Assembly: GCF_027942865.1 (NCBI RefSeq)
Contig: NC_134529.1
Coordinates: 19,582,467 to 19,646,466, forward strand
From: Odontesthes bonariensis
Taxonomy: Eukaryota; Chordata; Actinopteri; Atheriniformes; Atherinopsidae
Reading direction: 5' to 3'
DNA length: 64,000 bases
This document shows positions 23,700 through 37,387 of the stretch, one piece after another. Under the pieces are notes generated by a model. That model was not told the origin of the DNA, made no database searches, and saw only the letters and a program-made list of their open reading frames with translations. How positions within the stretch are numbered: position 1 is the stretch's first letter; each line of letters opens with the position of its first letter. The translations under genes and the position numbers were made by a program.

Positions 23700-26379
23700 G
23701 GAGCTTCGAAAAGGATATGTTGTCTTAATGCTTTCCGTCAGGCTCTGTTGAAAGGCCTGCCTTATTTCTGCTTCAAAACATACTTTATGTGGTGTGAAGT
23801 CTGCTGGCTCAGTGTTCTTCACTACTTTCAGCTCTTGTGTTCACATCTCTGCTTCACACCTTTACCTGCTAGAATATATCAAAATTTGCCTTTGCTGTTG
23901 TGTTGATGTGTACGCAGATTAACGCATAAATGAATCTGAACGTGTATCTGAGTCATACTGGTGATAAGTAGCTGCATTACCACGACTGTCGCACTTTGAA
24001 TAATGTTGTTGTGCATCACAGGATGGTCTGTGTTTGCCTGGCGCAGTGCTGCCGTGCAGTGTTTGCAGAGGGGGAATCACGAGGGAGAAAAGGGGATGCG
24101 GTATGCTTTATCGGCACTGTGCCACTTTTTAGTCAAGCATAAGCAGGAGAAATTACCCTAGAAATAAATCTCTTCCGTAACGCTCACCACAAAACAAATT
24201 AGGGAGTGCGCTTCTGTTTTTTAATGAACAAAGAGCTGCAAAAGAACTCACTCCTCCCCACAAATTGCCTAAAAGTCCTCACGAAACCTCAAAGCATGAA
24301 AAATTGACCCGCCATAATGGCACAAAATGATAAAGTCGAGTTATCTATAAAAAACGTTGCAGGGAGTTAATGATGCGCTACATTGCAGCCAATGACATTA
24401 TAGATTGGTGAGCTGCAGAGAGTACTATTTAGAATATTAATGACTGTCTATATGTGGGGTTAACTGCATTTTGCAAGTTGATCAGTACATATTAGGAATT
24501 TTTTGAAAACAAAGAATGTACCCATAGTAAGTGCAAAGTACACACTGCTCATTGTGCTGCAAGTCCTGTCCATGGTCAGTGTCACGTTTCTCCCTTTTTC
24601 TCTTCCAGCAGACAAATGTGTCATTTTGACCTGGTTGTAGTCTGTGATACCCTTTCTCCTAATGTCATTAGGTGGCGATGGGGATCCACGGTGACAATTG
24701 ACCATTTTGCCCCTGCACAATTGTTAGGACCCTTTTTTATATGAAACTGGAGACTGGTGTGTGTTCTGATATTTTCCCCAAAAGTCATTGCTGTGCCTGC
24801 TGCAACACATTTATCAGTCTTCTTGTTCTGTTCCTCCTCGTCTAGGGGGAAGACTTCTGTCTTTGAAGGACTAAATCTCTTTATCTCGCAATCTTTCCAG
24901 TTTGGTCCCATCAACTTTTAGTTCCAGTCTGACGGAAGTGCAACATACGCCGCGATCAAATAAATCATCTAACAGGAGCTGTCAGCATTATCTGGAGCGT
25001 GCTGATCAAAGCTCTTCGTCCTCAGCATGAGTAGAGTCAATAAAAGACATAAGCATTGTTCTTGCATTACACACACAGCACCAATTCAAAGAGGAAAATT
25101 ATACACCCAACTGTCCACCTGTTTATGTATATAGCCATCCTCTCATCCATCCTTTTATCAATAATTGTTGCTCATGACATGTAGTGTCAACTTATCAGTG
25201 ATCATAAAGTGGATAAAAACTCAATTATGGAACACTTTGTTGAGCGAAGCCATAAATAGTGTCAAAATGAAAACATAGTCCAAGCTGCTGGTCCGATAAA
25301 GCATAAATGTCTGCCAGTAAAGACAAACTTTACAACTCTCACAGTTATAAGTGAGTTATTTTCCTTTAATGACTTGGGACTTAATCTGTCGGTTGTTGAA
25401 GATTGTTGTTTGGCTTTCAATTTAAAAAGAAGCTGCTTGTGTTGAGGTGTGCGGTTGACATTTATTTAACTTAATTTACTAATTATATCTAATTAAATCT
25501 TTATATCATTTATTCCTCACATCAGGCAGTTGAAGAGCCTGATCTGAAAGTAAGCGCCCCACCCTGCAATGAAGGATCAGTTTGGCATATGGTAGTAGAT
25601 AAAAAAAATAGAAGAAAAAAACGCCTTGTACCAGTTTGTCCCAATGAGGGCATGTAGGTGAGGCTGATCTATGAGTGGTTTTATGCTCAGTGTCTTTTTT
25701 TCCCCGTCAAGATTCTGACCACTCACTCTCTCACTCTTGTGTCTGCCCATGCATGTGCATAAGTTTGCTTCGGATGCAGTAACACCTCTTAAAGATACTT
25801 GCTCTTTGCTAAATCACTTTATTGTGGAATACCTTCAACAGACATCTGTTTTATAGTGGAGTTGAAATGGCACCGGGGAAGGAAAGTGCTGGGCTTGACA
25901 ATCTTGCCTTTGATGTGAGTACCGTGAGTTTTTTGTGTAAAATATACCAGTACCGGTAACCTTAGAGCTCTTCTTTTTCTTGTTTTGTATTCTTATGAAT
26001 GTTGCCTTTTTGATTGCTAGCCATTGTTGGTTATATTTAAAAGCTGGCATCAAGAAAGCAGAAGAAGACAATTAAAAGGCTTTGTGCTTCATATCTATTA
26101 CAAGGAACCCATAAACATTCATGAAAACACATCTTTTTCACCATTGTTTTATCTGATATTATAAGAATCACACATTACTTGTCATGTAGAGGGGAATTAT
26201 TAGGACCGGTTGCAATTATCAAGGATGAAACTTTTTTTTAGGTTTTGTTAATCACATTTTCACACTATCTTCTCACTCCCAGGACACACACAGTTTATAA
26301 TATATTATTTTTCTTTAAATCAACTTAAAATACTTACGTTTTCAACTGATTTCCTTACTACAGTTCCTGTAATTTGCAA
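23700..26379. other. Intergenic, no gene recognised
   Basis: No exon chain or RNA gene supported on either strand. Confidence 0.5.
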
Positions 26380-26384
26380 CCGAT

Positions 26385-26899
26385 TGTCAGGATCTGGATT
26401 TTAAGTTGTGTCTTGTACTTGGTTATTGGTGTCAGTATTCAGTTATGTTTTATTTTCTCCTTGTGTATTCCCTTAGTGTGCTCTCTCTCGTCCCCTGTGT
26501 TCTGCCATCTCTCTCTCTCCTCAGTCTCTCTCCTGCTCTCATTTACTCACCTGCAACCCGTTTCCAATCAACCACCAGTTCCTACTCCAGTAATCACCTC
26601 CCCAGTATATATGTCTGTCTAGTCTTACCACTCCTTGCCGGATCCTCTTCATTACCTTCCCAACCTTGGTCTTCGATGCTTTCGTCTTGAGTCTTGTCAT
26701 GTCCCTTGGTCTAGTCTTGTTCCCCCCGGTCCCTGGTGTTTCCTAGTCTGTCCTTTTGCTTTGTTTTGTTGTTTTCTAGTTTTATGTCCAGTTTAGTTTT
26801 GGTTTTCCAGCTTTGCTGCGCCTTTTGTTTATATTCCTTGTTCTAATAAACTCTTTAACTTTATTTTTGCCTCCCGTCGTGTCTGCACACAACATGACA
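26385..26899 (+). mobile_element. Solo LTR of a retrotransposon, with 5-bp target duplication
   Basis: The 515-bp unit begins TGTCAGG and ends CATGACA, so it has TG...CA ends within the inverted TGTCA/TGACA. It is flanked by the exact 5-bp direct repeat CCGAT (26380-26384 and 26900-26904). Inside are a TATATAT box at 26606-26612 and an AATAAA at 26845-26850, in the right order for U3-R-U5 on the plus strand. A 5-bp duplication fits Ty3/Gypsy or some ERV families. No internal retroviral genes are present. It lies about 230 bp upstream of the SLC23 first coding exon in the same orientation. Confidence 0.85.
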
Positions 26900-27129
26900 C
26901 CGATGAGAAACACAAAGACAAAAACATCTCTGGGTTTCCTGGAAGTTCAATTACATGTTAAAAAAAAATGTTTTCAACACGCCTATGTTCTATGCTCTAT
27001 GTTATACACATGGTCTGATCACATGTGCTGGTCGTAAAATTCTGAAGAATGTCAATTATTACATGGTATGTGAATGTATGTGGCCTAAGATGGCCCCTTG
27101 TCAGTGCCTTGGGATGAGCATGTTTTTAT

Positions 27130-30100
27130 ATGGCTTTGCAGATGGATTCACAGGTCAATGATCAACTCAGAGGAAAGGTGACTAAGACCTGTGGGAGCAG
27201 TTGTGTGGCAGAAAAAGACAGAAATAAACCAACCTATTGCGTGACTGACATACCTCCTTGGTACCTTTGTATTTTCCTGGCCATTCAGGTGGGTGTAACA
27301 CACTCTGTGTTTTAAATGACAACATCCCTTTTAAAAGACAGCAAATGTCTTCTCTGTTGTCTTTAAATAAGTGTGTTGAGGACAATTTAGGAGCTTGTTT
27401 AATTATTAACAACTTTTAGTACATGATCGAGCACATTTGTTAATGCTTCATAAAGTATTTAATGAAAATCAATAATTATAGGGGAATGTACCAGGAAGTA
27501 GCTAAACAGTGGCATGGGTCTAAATATATCTTTATGTGTCAAGTTAGGACAGATACAACACCTACAGAGCAGACAGCGAAGCTTCAAAACCAAGCACTGA
27601 CCTCGCCCATCAGTATTTGTCTCCATACACATACACAACAATCACAAATTAATTCTCCTTTAACACTACAAAAGAATTGATCAAATAATCAAGCCCTTTG
27701 TAATCCAAAGAAGGAAGACATCAGACTGTACGTCGAACATATAAGCGTAATAGGTCTCCTGCGTTCTTGGTGTGTGTTATCTCTGAACCCATGCATTCAA
27801 TTGGCTGTTCCTCTCCTCTACAGCATTACCTGACAGCATTTGGTGGGATGATCTCCATCCCTCTCATTCTCTCGGAGGGGCTGTGTCTGCAGCACGACAG
27901 CCTGACCCAGAGTCGGCTCATTAACACCATTTTCTTTGTGTCTGGCATCTGCACCATTCTACAGGTCACTTTTGGTGTCAGGTGAGAATTCAGCAGCAGT
28001 CAATCCACTGCTTACGGTCCTATTAGGAGAGGTTGGTCAGATGGCTGAGATTAACTTTGCTTACATACTTAGTTACTTCAAGTAGAACCTTGAATAATTT
28101 CAATAAATCATATAGTTATATCAGTAGTTCATAAATGCACTAATGGGATAATCATTTAAATAATTTCAGTTAAAGGTCTTGGACCCCATTAGAGAATATT
28201 TATTATATTTATCTATTGGTAATCTATATGTATTTATGACATCTTCCAAAAAATAAACACTAAATAAAATTAAATTACTCAGGTGCAGATATTCTTTCTC
28301 ACTTATCTTTGGAATGGGTATATGCATCATCCGTTTATGAATTGCCTCTCTAAATGTTGATCCCTGAAAGAAAACTACATATACATAAGATACATATGCA
28401 ACAGGGCCATTCATAAAACTCCCTGATTCCAAGCCTTTCAGGTGGTGACTAAGCACTGTACCTGAACATCTAAATACAGGCATCAGTTCTTTTCAAGGCA
28501 AGGACATGGATTGCGCCGGACCCAATGGTCCATGTACATGCATATTTTCCTCTGTATAAACACCGGGCTTCCTGATAACAAGTAACTTAGGCTAAGCTCC
28601 AGACTAAGCTAGTCATTACTTGTATTTTGTATCGTAGGCTATGTTTACAATAACTGTAACTTCCGTTAAATGTGGCAGGCTGTAAAGTTAAACTTGTCAT
28701 GAATGTTTTTGCTTAATTAGCCCAGTAAAACTACTATTACCACTAAGCTGCAGATATTGCCAAATAAGGAGAGCTTAAACACAAAACCAACATCAACATT
28801 AAGGCAGAATCATTAGGGAATAATTTCACTTTACACAGGTCTATATCAAACCACTCAACTGTGAAATAGAATTTTATGATTGAATTATTTAATTACTGAG
28901 TCAACAAGAATTTACAAACCATTAAAATGCACCTTTGTTAAAGGTTTTTTAACAACTCATTACTGCCAGCACCTGATTTGCCCCGTGGATGTGTACTCAT
29001 CCAGTAATTCTTCTAAGCAGTAAACCTATCCACTATTTAAATGGTTATTAAAATGACCCGTCTTAAGCTTTTGTTGCTTGACTTTAGGTGGTCATCATCG
29101 TTATTAATTCAACACCGAAACTTAACAGAGAAGAATGGGTCATCTTTTTTGCCATCCTGGAAAAAATTGCTCTTGCAGCACACTGCTAAATGTGAACATC
29201 TGAAGGTGTTCAGAAGTGGGAATATACTCAATGAAGACAGAAATGAATGAGTATAGTCTTGAAATCCCCTTTTTCCCTACACCACTGATCATGGACAGAC
29301 ATTGGGTCAATATGGAACCAGTGGATACCAGCTGGTTGCATTTTTCTGCCAATTCAGCCCCTCAACATGTTGGCTGGGTGAGAGTGCACAAACCTTCAAT
29401 TCGACTTTTGAGCTCAGGTTTAATGCCTGTTCTACCTGATATGAGTTTTCTGATCCAAAGCACCCCCATTCCCAGCAGCAATATTTTCTACTGCATTCGT
29501 CCAGGTGATCCACTTAGCGACGCTCTTTGATCAGTGGTAGGATAAGGAGTCGGGGATGCACAGTTAACCAATACACCTGCACATGTGTCTCATTTTGGGC
29601 AGCATCTCACACTGCCAATGCTTATTAAAAGATGTTAGCATTCCAGTAGGTGATGCTAAATTTAGATGGTGGGCATTTCTGCTGAAAATAGGCTCATTAA
29701 CATTCTCAGCTGGGCATACGAACTCGGACGACAAAAGAACATCAGCGCTGTTGTGTGTCGACTCTTAGTTTCGGAAAAAAAGAAAAATTATAGAAAAAGT
29801 AAATAGCCGTCAAATTCAAGCTTGCAGTTGCACACTGTTTTTTGGTGATCTTGTAAATCACTAACGTAGACCTTCTTTAAATGGTTTTAGATTGGACAAT
29901 AGAAAGTTATTTCTCTTTATCACACTTTGAAGGCTTCCCATTCTGCAGGGAGGTACGTTTGCGTTGGTGACCCCAGCCATGAGCATGTTGTCCATGCCAG
30001 AGTGGAAGTGCCCTGCATGGACCCAGAATGCCAGTCTGGTCAACACCTCCTCACCTGTCTTCATAGAAGTGTGGCAGACCCGCATGAGAACAGTGAGCAT

Positions 30101-33100
30101 ACACAAACATGTTCGCTTTGATCAAACCAAGCAAACAAAAGAACAGTAGTGCCATGGAGCTCATGATTAATTCAGTGAGCACACATGGTTTCCACTGTGG
30201 GAAGTAACCAGTCATTGTCATTCTCCCAGAGAAAGAGTGATGATGTCATTGTTCATGTACCCGGGTACTGTTTGTGTTCACAGCTGCAGGGCTCCATCAT
30301 GGTGGCCTCTCTCCTCCAGATTCTGGTCGGTTTCTCTGGCCTCATTGGCTTCCTCATGCGCTTCATTGGCCCCTTAACCATTGCCCCCACTATCTCTCTC
30401 ATAGGCTTGTCACTGTACGACTCAGCCGGAGATAAGGCTGGAGCCCACTGGGGCATCTCTGCTATGTAAGTAACCACTCTGCAGTGTTTGGCTGCAGTTT
30501 TTGCTTAAACCTTCCTTCTCAGGAAGTCACAGTCTGTAATTTCACAAAAGCTAATTCTTATCTGTAAAGCTGCAGCTTCAATTGTTATAGTGTAATCTCC
30601 TGAGATGGTCATTATGATATTCTGTCATGCCCCCAGGACTACAGTGCTGATCATCCTGTTCTCTCAGTACCTTCGTCTCATACCAGTGCCTGTTCCTGCA
30701 TACAGCAAAACCAAGAAACTGCACACCACAAACTTCTTTATCTTCCAGACAATGCCAGTATGACATTTTGTAATCACACCCTACAAGATGTATCAAGTTT
30801 TAGGCTATAATATTCCCTGCCGTTGTTGCTAATACACTTTTAAATGCTCTAAAGCATACTAATGTTAGATGTCAATCAGATTCTGCTGGGCATCGCGATC
30901 GCATGGTTAGTCTGCTACCTCCTCACCATCTATGATGTCCTACCATCTGATTCAGCCCAGTATGGTCACTTGGCCCGCACTGATGTGAAAGGAAATGTTG
31001 TGGGCGATGCTTCCTGGTTCACGGTCCCTTATCCTGGTACGTGTACAAGACACGCAGGTGAAAGATTAATTTAAAGACTGCTCAATAACCACCGGTATGA
31101 CTCCTAATTCAGGTCAGTGGGGGGTTCCAACTGTGAACCTGGCAGCTGTGGTTGGCATTCTGGCTGGAATAATATGCTCCATGGCAGAATCTGTGGGTGA
31201 CTATCACGCATGTGCCAGGCTTTCAGGGGCTCCCCCTCCGCCAAAGCACGCCATCAGCCGGGGCATCGGTGTGGAAGGTCTTGGCTCTTTGTTGGCGGGA
31301 GCATTTGGCACAGGCAATGGCACGACCTCCTTCAGTGAGAATGTGGCAGCACTCGGTATCACCAAAGTAAGTATTCGCATTGATTTCACAACTTTTTCTC
31401 CCCCAGCGTTGCACCAATTTCTGCTTTAACATGGAAAGCTACTGTGGAAACCTAATTAATGAATGAGATTGATATCATTTTTATTTTGTACACAAAGCAG
31501 TTTAGTAAACATTCCAAATTATCAAACCATTTTAGAAAAATATATTGAATGGTGTTTTGTGGTGACAGGTGGGCAGTCGAACAGTGATTCTCGTAAGTGG
31601 AATTTTTATGCTTTTGATGGGCATGCTGGGCAAGATTGGAGCCATCTTTACAACCATCCCCATGCCTGTGGTTGGAGGGATGTTCCTGATCATGTTTGGA
31701 GTCATATCTGCTGCAGGAATTTCTAATCTGCAGGTAAAAATGTCACTCGATATACTTTTTAAAATATATTTTACAAATGCCCTTCTGCTGCACGTGCACG
31801 TTTTATTGACACATCTTTTTTGTCAGTTCACAGACATGAATTCTTCTCGGAATATCTTTGTGTTTGGTTTCTCCATGTTTTCCGCACTTGTCATTCCGAA
31901 CTGGATCATAAAAAATCCTGATTATCTCAAAACAGGTATAATTACCACCCAAGAAAGGGAATTTGATCACTACCTGTTTTTTAGTCTCTGTGCTTCAGCC
32001 GTTTTTCTTCTTTTTTTTAATCAAAAGGTTATGTTTATTAAAGCAGAAAGTCTCTGGTATTTTACTCTCTTGTCCTTTATGTCTGACCCAGGTATCAAAG
32101 AGTTGGACCAAGTGTTGCGCATACTGTGGACCACCCATATGTTTGTGGGAGGATTCTTAGGCTTCCTCCTGGATAACACAATTCCTGGTAAGCTGAAGTA
32201 GAAGTAGAACACTTGAATTGATCTGATTTCACGCAGCAAATATATAGAAACTTATTTTTCTTATATGTAAGGTACTGTGTTATTTTGTGGTTGCAGGAAA
32301 ACTCATCAGTGTCAGGTGCTAAGGGAGGTTTCATAACTGTGCAGTAAAGATATTAGACAAGAAGCCAATAAGATTGTCATATCATCAAAAAGCTCAATAT
32401 ACTAAATATTGATGATTTCATATTTGCAAATGCCAGTCTCACTCTTAGGCCCTTTTTGGCCTGGCTCTACGGGTTCTTTATGATATGGAGATCTTTGGTT
32501 TGTCAAGGAGGAGTTACCTAAAGGGAAAACTATGAAGTATCATATTGGAAAACTCCAAAAGGATTAGCAATACTCGAAATGTATTAATTTGTGAAACGAA
32601 AACAGACCAAAACTGCCAACATTTAATCCTTTTCAAAAGCCAATCAAACATGTAGTCATGTATAGGGGATAATTTTAAAGATTGAGGTGGGGTAAGTGTG
32701 GGAAAGTGGGGTGGTAATGTACAGTATGTATGCATTTATGTCTTTTTAGCTGGCTGCACATTTGGGCCATGTATGTGTGACAGTATTTCTTTTCTTCTTG
32801 GCTATGATACATTGCATCGGATAATTGCTATTCAGCTTTATATGTTATGATTAAATGTACTTATTAAATAAATAATTCATGAAATAGAATTTTAAAAACA
32901 ATTTAACCTAAATTATGGACATTCAAATTGCTTCTGACATGTTATTCTGAGGAATGGCGCTTATCTTCATCTTATGTCCTTTCTACCATCATTCAGGGAC
33001 TAAAGATGAACGTGGACTCCTTGTCTGGGACAAAGGGCATTTTGAAGACTCTGACGACACCTTTGTGTCTGAAGAGGTGTATGACCTCCCTTTTGGAATG

Positions 33101-33232
33101 ACTTCTTGCCTCCAATCTCAGTCTTGGGTTCGATACATTCCTTTCTGCCCACAAAGGGGCGACACTCAGCACAATTCAGAAGGCAACGACATGTCACAGA
33201 ATCGGGGGACCGAGTACAATACAAGAGTCTGA
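27130..33232 (+). CDS. slc23a4: Solute carrier family 23 transporter, slc23a4 (SNBT1, nucleobase) type
   Basis: SLC23 proteins are Na+-coupled plasma-membrane carriers: SLC23A1/A2 carry ascorbate, mammalian Slc23a4 carries uracil and purines. Eleven coding exons: 27130-27288, 27824-27981, 29933-30092, 30284-30465, 30637-30757, 30880-31036, 31113-31366, 31569-31733, 31827-31935, 32092-32187, 32997-33232; 598 residues, normal family length. Landmarks: [14 protein letters not shown] then [17 protein letters not shown] in an external loop (N-glycosylation sites); [23 protein letters not shown] at 338-349; [10 protein letters not shown] at 388-397; [16 protein letters not shown]. The glutamate at 388 replaces the proline of ascorbate carriers, and [17 protein letters not shown] and DYHA also fit Slc23a4 rather than A1/A2. 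The start could be 27130 or 27142 (a TTTGCAG acceptor precedes the latter), so an upstream non-coding exon is likely. Probable ATTAAA poly(A) signal near 33285. Confidence 0.85.
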
Positions 33233-33299
33233 ACTTGGAAAAAATGAAATAACACACTTCAGATACAGACATTTCCTGTAAAACTGTATTAAAAAAAAA

Positions 33300-35860
33300 A
33301 AGACTGAATCTTTTTGCAAGCCACTGGTTGATTTTATTTCTTATTTTTCAAGATTCGCCAGCTTATTGTTAGGTACTGTGTATTTCAGGGAAACCGAAAA
33401 GAAACATTCCTCATGAAATTCTGCCCTGTCTCTCCACTTCATTTTGATGTTTTATACATCCGGTCAATTAAAAGAGAAACCAAAAATAATTAAAAGAGAA
33501 ACCAAAAATATCTAAAAGCGAGTGGTTGGTGTCACATTCTGTCATCGTCACTTACAGAAGAGCTACCGAATGATCAAAGTGTTACAGTCTCAAAATCCTA
33601 CCAGTAACTCAGAACGCAGAGACAGATTACTATAAAAATGCTCTCCGGTCTCCTCTTTCAAAGGAAATTAAATTTAGCCTGTGGATATGGGCCATATCTC
33701 ACAGCTCCATCTCTACATTCACGCAGCTGCTAAACAAACCTACAGCAGTGTTTCCTTTTCGCAAAAACAAACATATAGAAGATAACATCTTCTCGATCTG
33801 TCTATTTGCCTTCCACGCTGTCAGCTCTTTGTCTCTGTGTTAATTTCCTCTGCCTAATGACCTTTGACAGGCAGGTGGGATATGGTGCAATGCTTTGATC
33901 TGCGGAGCCATCACTACCCCCCACCCCGAGGCCTGTTTTCGACCACTAGACAATGGCGGGCTGCCCACACTAATTCTATTTAAGGATAGTATGATAGAAT
34001 GACTTACTGAGTATAATTTCTTCTTTAAAAACCTTTCCTTTTTTTAATTGTCTGGATACACTTCAGTGAAAGCTCACGACTGAACATGAAATAAAAGAAA
34101 TGTAAGCTGCTGTTCTGGAAAGGGATTTTGCGGAGCAATTCTCAGCAGGGTTTAATGCAATACTAGAAACCATCAGCATTTCAGTGGCAAATGATGTTAA
34201 AAAAAAAAAAAACTCTATCTCATCAGGGATTCGATTTATTTTCACCATACTTTTTTCTTTTTTTTTTTCTTCTCTGTTCTACTACAGCCGTGAAGAATTG
34301 CTTCTATTTTCTCTCTCTGAATCAGCAGTTAGACCAGAGAAATGTGCCTTGCCTGTCGCTCAGTGACAGCTGGAATAGGCTTTAGCCCACCGGTGACCTT
34401 AAATGGCATGAATGAATGAACCTCTGGGTGTTGAGCCACCTATTCAGATCAATTCTTGGATGTTGAAAGATCAATTCACAAAAGCTACTTTTGTGTTTTT
34501 GGCACATGAATTGCCTCAAATAGTCGAGAGAATGGTACAAGTCACATAAAGAGGAAAGAGAAACTGTAAATCTGCCAGCTGCACATGGATGCTCGCTGCA
34601 GATGTGAAACATGGCTCAGTTTCCTGTATTCAACACAAACGGGCATATCAAGGTTAACATAGTGTTGGCTGATCTTACTGAAAGTGTTCATATTCATTCA
34701 TCTGACAGATTTAATAATCTATTCAGATAAGCACTGTAATGAATTCACATTACGTTCCTGTGTCGTAGGCTGGACTTCCAGAATAACGGCAGCTTTTCCT
34801 ACTTGTTATTCATCGACACACCACAGAAAATAAATATTTTGTTCATATCAAGCCAACTTTGAGCATTCCCTGGAGGCAGTGTTTTTTTTTTTTCCAATTT
34901 ATTCAGGGAGAATGAATTATTTCACCGTGTCAAGAAACCAGTGCAAAAACTTTAATGAGGAAAGCTTTTACATCAATGTTCCCCAGTTACACGTTTCATT
35001 GAGGGAAATTAAGTTTTTGGGATGTTGTTGAACTATATTCTGAGAACATATCCCTGCTCAGTGCAACAGTGCGGGTAGCACACCCTGGGAAACCGTAATA
35101 CCCTCACTCAGTAATGACACTACTAGATTAATGCGCTAAAGGTCAGGTTAAGCCTTGGGGGGATTTAGCAACATATAAGAAATGGGAAAACATTTGATTG
35201 AAGCAAAGAATGAACCTCAAATAAGGTCCACTAAGTCAAATATGCTTCTGTTAGTCTTGAAAAGAAAAGAGAGTCATTATATAAAAACGCTATGAAGTCT
35301 TTGTGTTCTTTGGCAAAAGCAACAATGCTGGCTTTTTGTACACGTAGAATAATTTGACAATTGCCAGTGCAGAGCTCAACCTGTCGAATAAACCGTTTCA
35401 CTCCTTTCAACCACAAGAGGTCCTCAGAGGCCCCGAGGTTTTCCACATCTGAAGCCATCTTCAAAATGCCCATTCAGTTATTGTTCTAATATGTAAATCA
35501 CTTACTTCATACTTGTGTAACCTCCTGTGCTTTGTGCGTTTTTTTTTATTTTTATTCCAGTCAGTTAATTTACTCGCCTCTCAAACCGATACTATGTACA
35601 GTCCAGGCTTTCTTGATATTTGTCTCAAGAATGCCTTTGTGTTTCCTGTTTGTAGCCATTTTTGTTTCTTGTGAAATGACCTTGTTTGTCCATTAGTTGT
35701 TTTTGGACATTTAACTTTGACTCACTCAGTCTGTTTTGCTTGCCTGCCTGGGTCTTACTCCCTCGTAACAGCTATCCATAAGTAGAGCTTGATTTTTATG
35801 TTTTCAAACTGCCCTGAGTTTTGTTTCATCTCATTTAAGCTACTCTGTACGGAAGCCGAG
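33300..35860. other. Intergenic, no gene recognised
   Basis: A short diverged retroposon-like piece (GTGACAGCTGGAATAGGCTT near 34364) is the only repeat I can point to. No exon chain. Confidence 0.45.
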
Positions 35861-35863
35861 AAC

Positions 35864-36902
35864 AGCCGTGGATTTTTTTTTTTTTATCTCGTGATAACGA
35901 CTTATTATCTCGTTATCTCGATATTACAAAGATCGTTTTCTCGTGATAACGAATGAATTATTTCATTGTCTCGATATAACACAGATTGTTTTCTCGTGAT
36001 AACGAATTAATTGTTATATTAGCTGAAGCAGCCGGATATATAGGAGTTTTTTCAGCCTCTCATCTGCTAACTGGTAGCCCCTAAACAAACCCAGTCAAGT
36101 AATCAAACTAACGTAAAGTGTAACTTATCGGTAGGCTACAGCTATTTAGACATATAAAGAGATCATCTTCATATGACCTCTTTATATGCATTCCCATTGG
36201 AGGAACCTTTTGCAGTTCCTATAACCTTTTCAGGAATAGGACCGTTTTTTGCCCGCATTCGGACAAAGCAGGGTCTTTGCTGGGTTCCATAGGAACACAT
36301 GTGACGTAGGTGTTTAGTGGTTTGTAGCTACGCCCCTTGTCAGATTTCCGCTTCTTCATTTCCGCTTCCTCTGGTCCCTAATCTGACACAGACACAACCG
36401 CCGTGTGTTTAATAAGTTAAACTTACACGCCGTCTCCTTTGTCAGCGGCACTCTGCCCACCTTCCTTCCTTCATGAAAGGAAGAAGTATCGCTTGCCGCT
36501 CGATTCTTCGTCTCCTGACTCTCTCTGTGTGCTCTTCCAGCCTCGATGTTAGACGCCCGATGTGATGCTAAAGTAACACGTCACTGTCACAGACGGTTGC
36601 GTCGCATCAGTCCCTATCAAGGTACCTGACTCATGTGCGAATGCAAAATGAAACAGTTCCCCTGGGGAAGGGCAGTTCATAGAACGGAATTCAAGGTGGA
36701 CGGTTCTTAGAACTACGTTCTTAGAACTTCTCCGTCTGAATGCGGCTTATTATGACAGCGACAGCCAGTGGAAGCCGTTCGTGGCAGCTCTTACACATTA
36801 AATATTTCGTTATCACGAGAAAACGATCTTTGTTATCTCCAGATAACAAAATAATAAGTTGTTAGTTCGAGATAACAGTGCATAAAATAAATAAAAACGG
36901 CT
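35864..36902. mobile_element. Non-autonomous DNA transposon with ~85-bp terminal inverted repeats
   Basis: The left end (AGCCGT, T-run, TCTCGTGATAACGACTTATT, then CAAAGATCGTTTTCTCGTG) recurs in reverse complement at the right end (36790-36902). The arms themselves contain repeated TCTCGTGATAACGA half-palindromes. The ~1-kb interior has no long open frame; it contains a CGCATTCGGACAAAG motif near 36257 and a related inverted motif (GTCTGAATGCGGC) near 36734, suggesting a second nested inverted-repeat unit. Confidence 0.65.
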
Positions 36903-37387
36903 CAGCTAAATGCTATATTCATCGCTCTTTTTTCTTGATGTTGTTGTTTTTTTATTGTTAATCTTGTTCAGAAACAAAATCTAGGTGTTTGTATGCAGTA
37001 CAAAAAACTTTAGAAATAATTTCCAAAAGTTAGATATTTATGTTTGAATTAGTTAGTCCATAGTGACAGCTCTCTGTTACAACATGAAAAATTCTGCAGA
37101 AAGCCTCATGTAAATGAATAAGTGAGCAAAGCAGCTTGTTGAAAATGAAATTTGTACTGAGAGCGATGCTCAGTGCTCAGAAATAGGATGAAATATTCAT
37201 TACGGTCTCTCTTCACTCATCATGATTTCTCTTTTTACTCCACAATTGCCTGAGCAAGCCTTCCTCTCTCAAAGTACTTTTCTTTTTTTTTGGCCATCGG
37301 TCCACTGTTATAGAAACTGGGCTCCAAGTTATTGTGATTGACACTGTAAGATGAGAGAATTTTGGTTTTCCAAGGTCCAGCTGATAA

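Noticed and set aside
26374-26690. Open frames of 82 and 94 codons near the SLC23 gene
   Set aside because: They lie wholly or mostly within the solo LTR and reflect its pyrimidine-rich composition.
31569-32201. 210-codon frame treated as one exon of the SLC23 gene
   Set aside because: It reads through introns at 31734-31826 and 31936-32091; family alignment and GT-AG sites show three separate exons.
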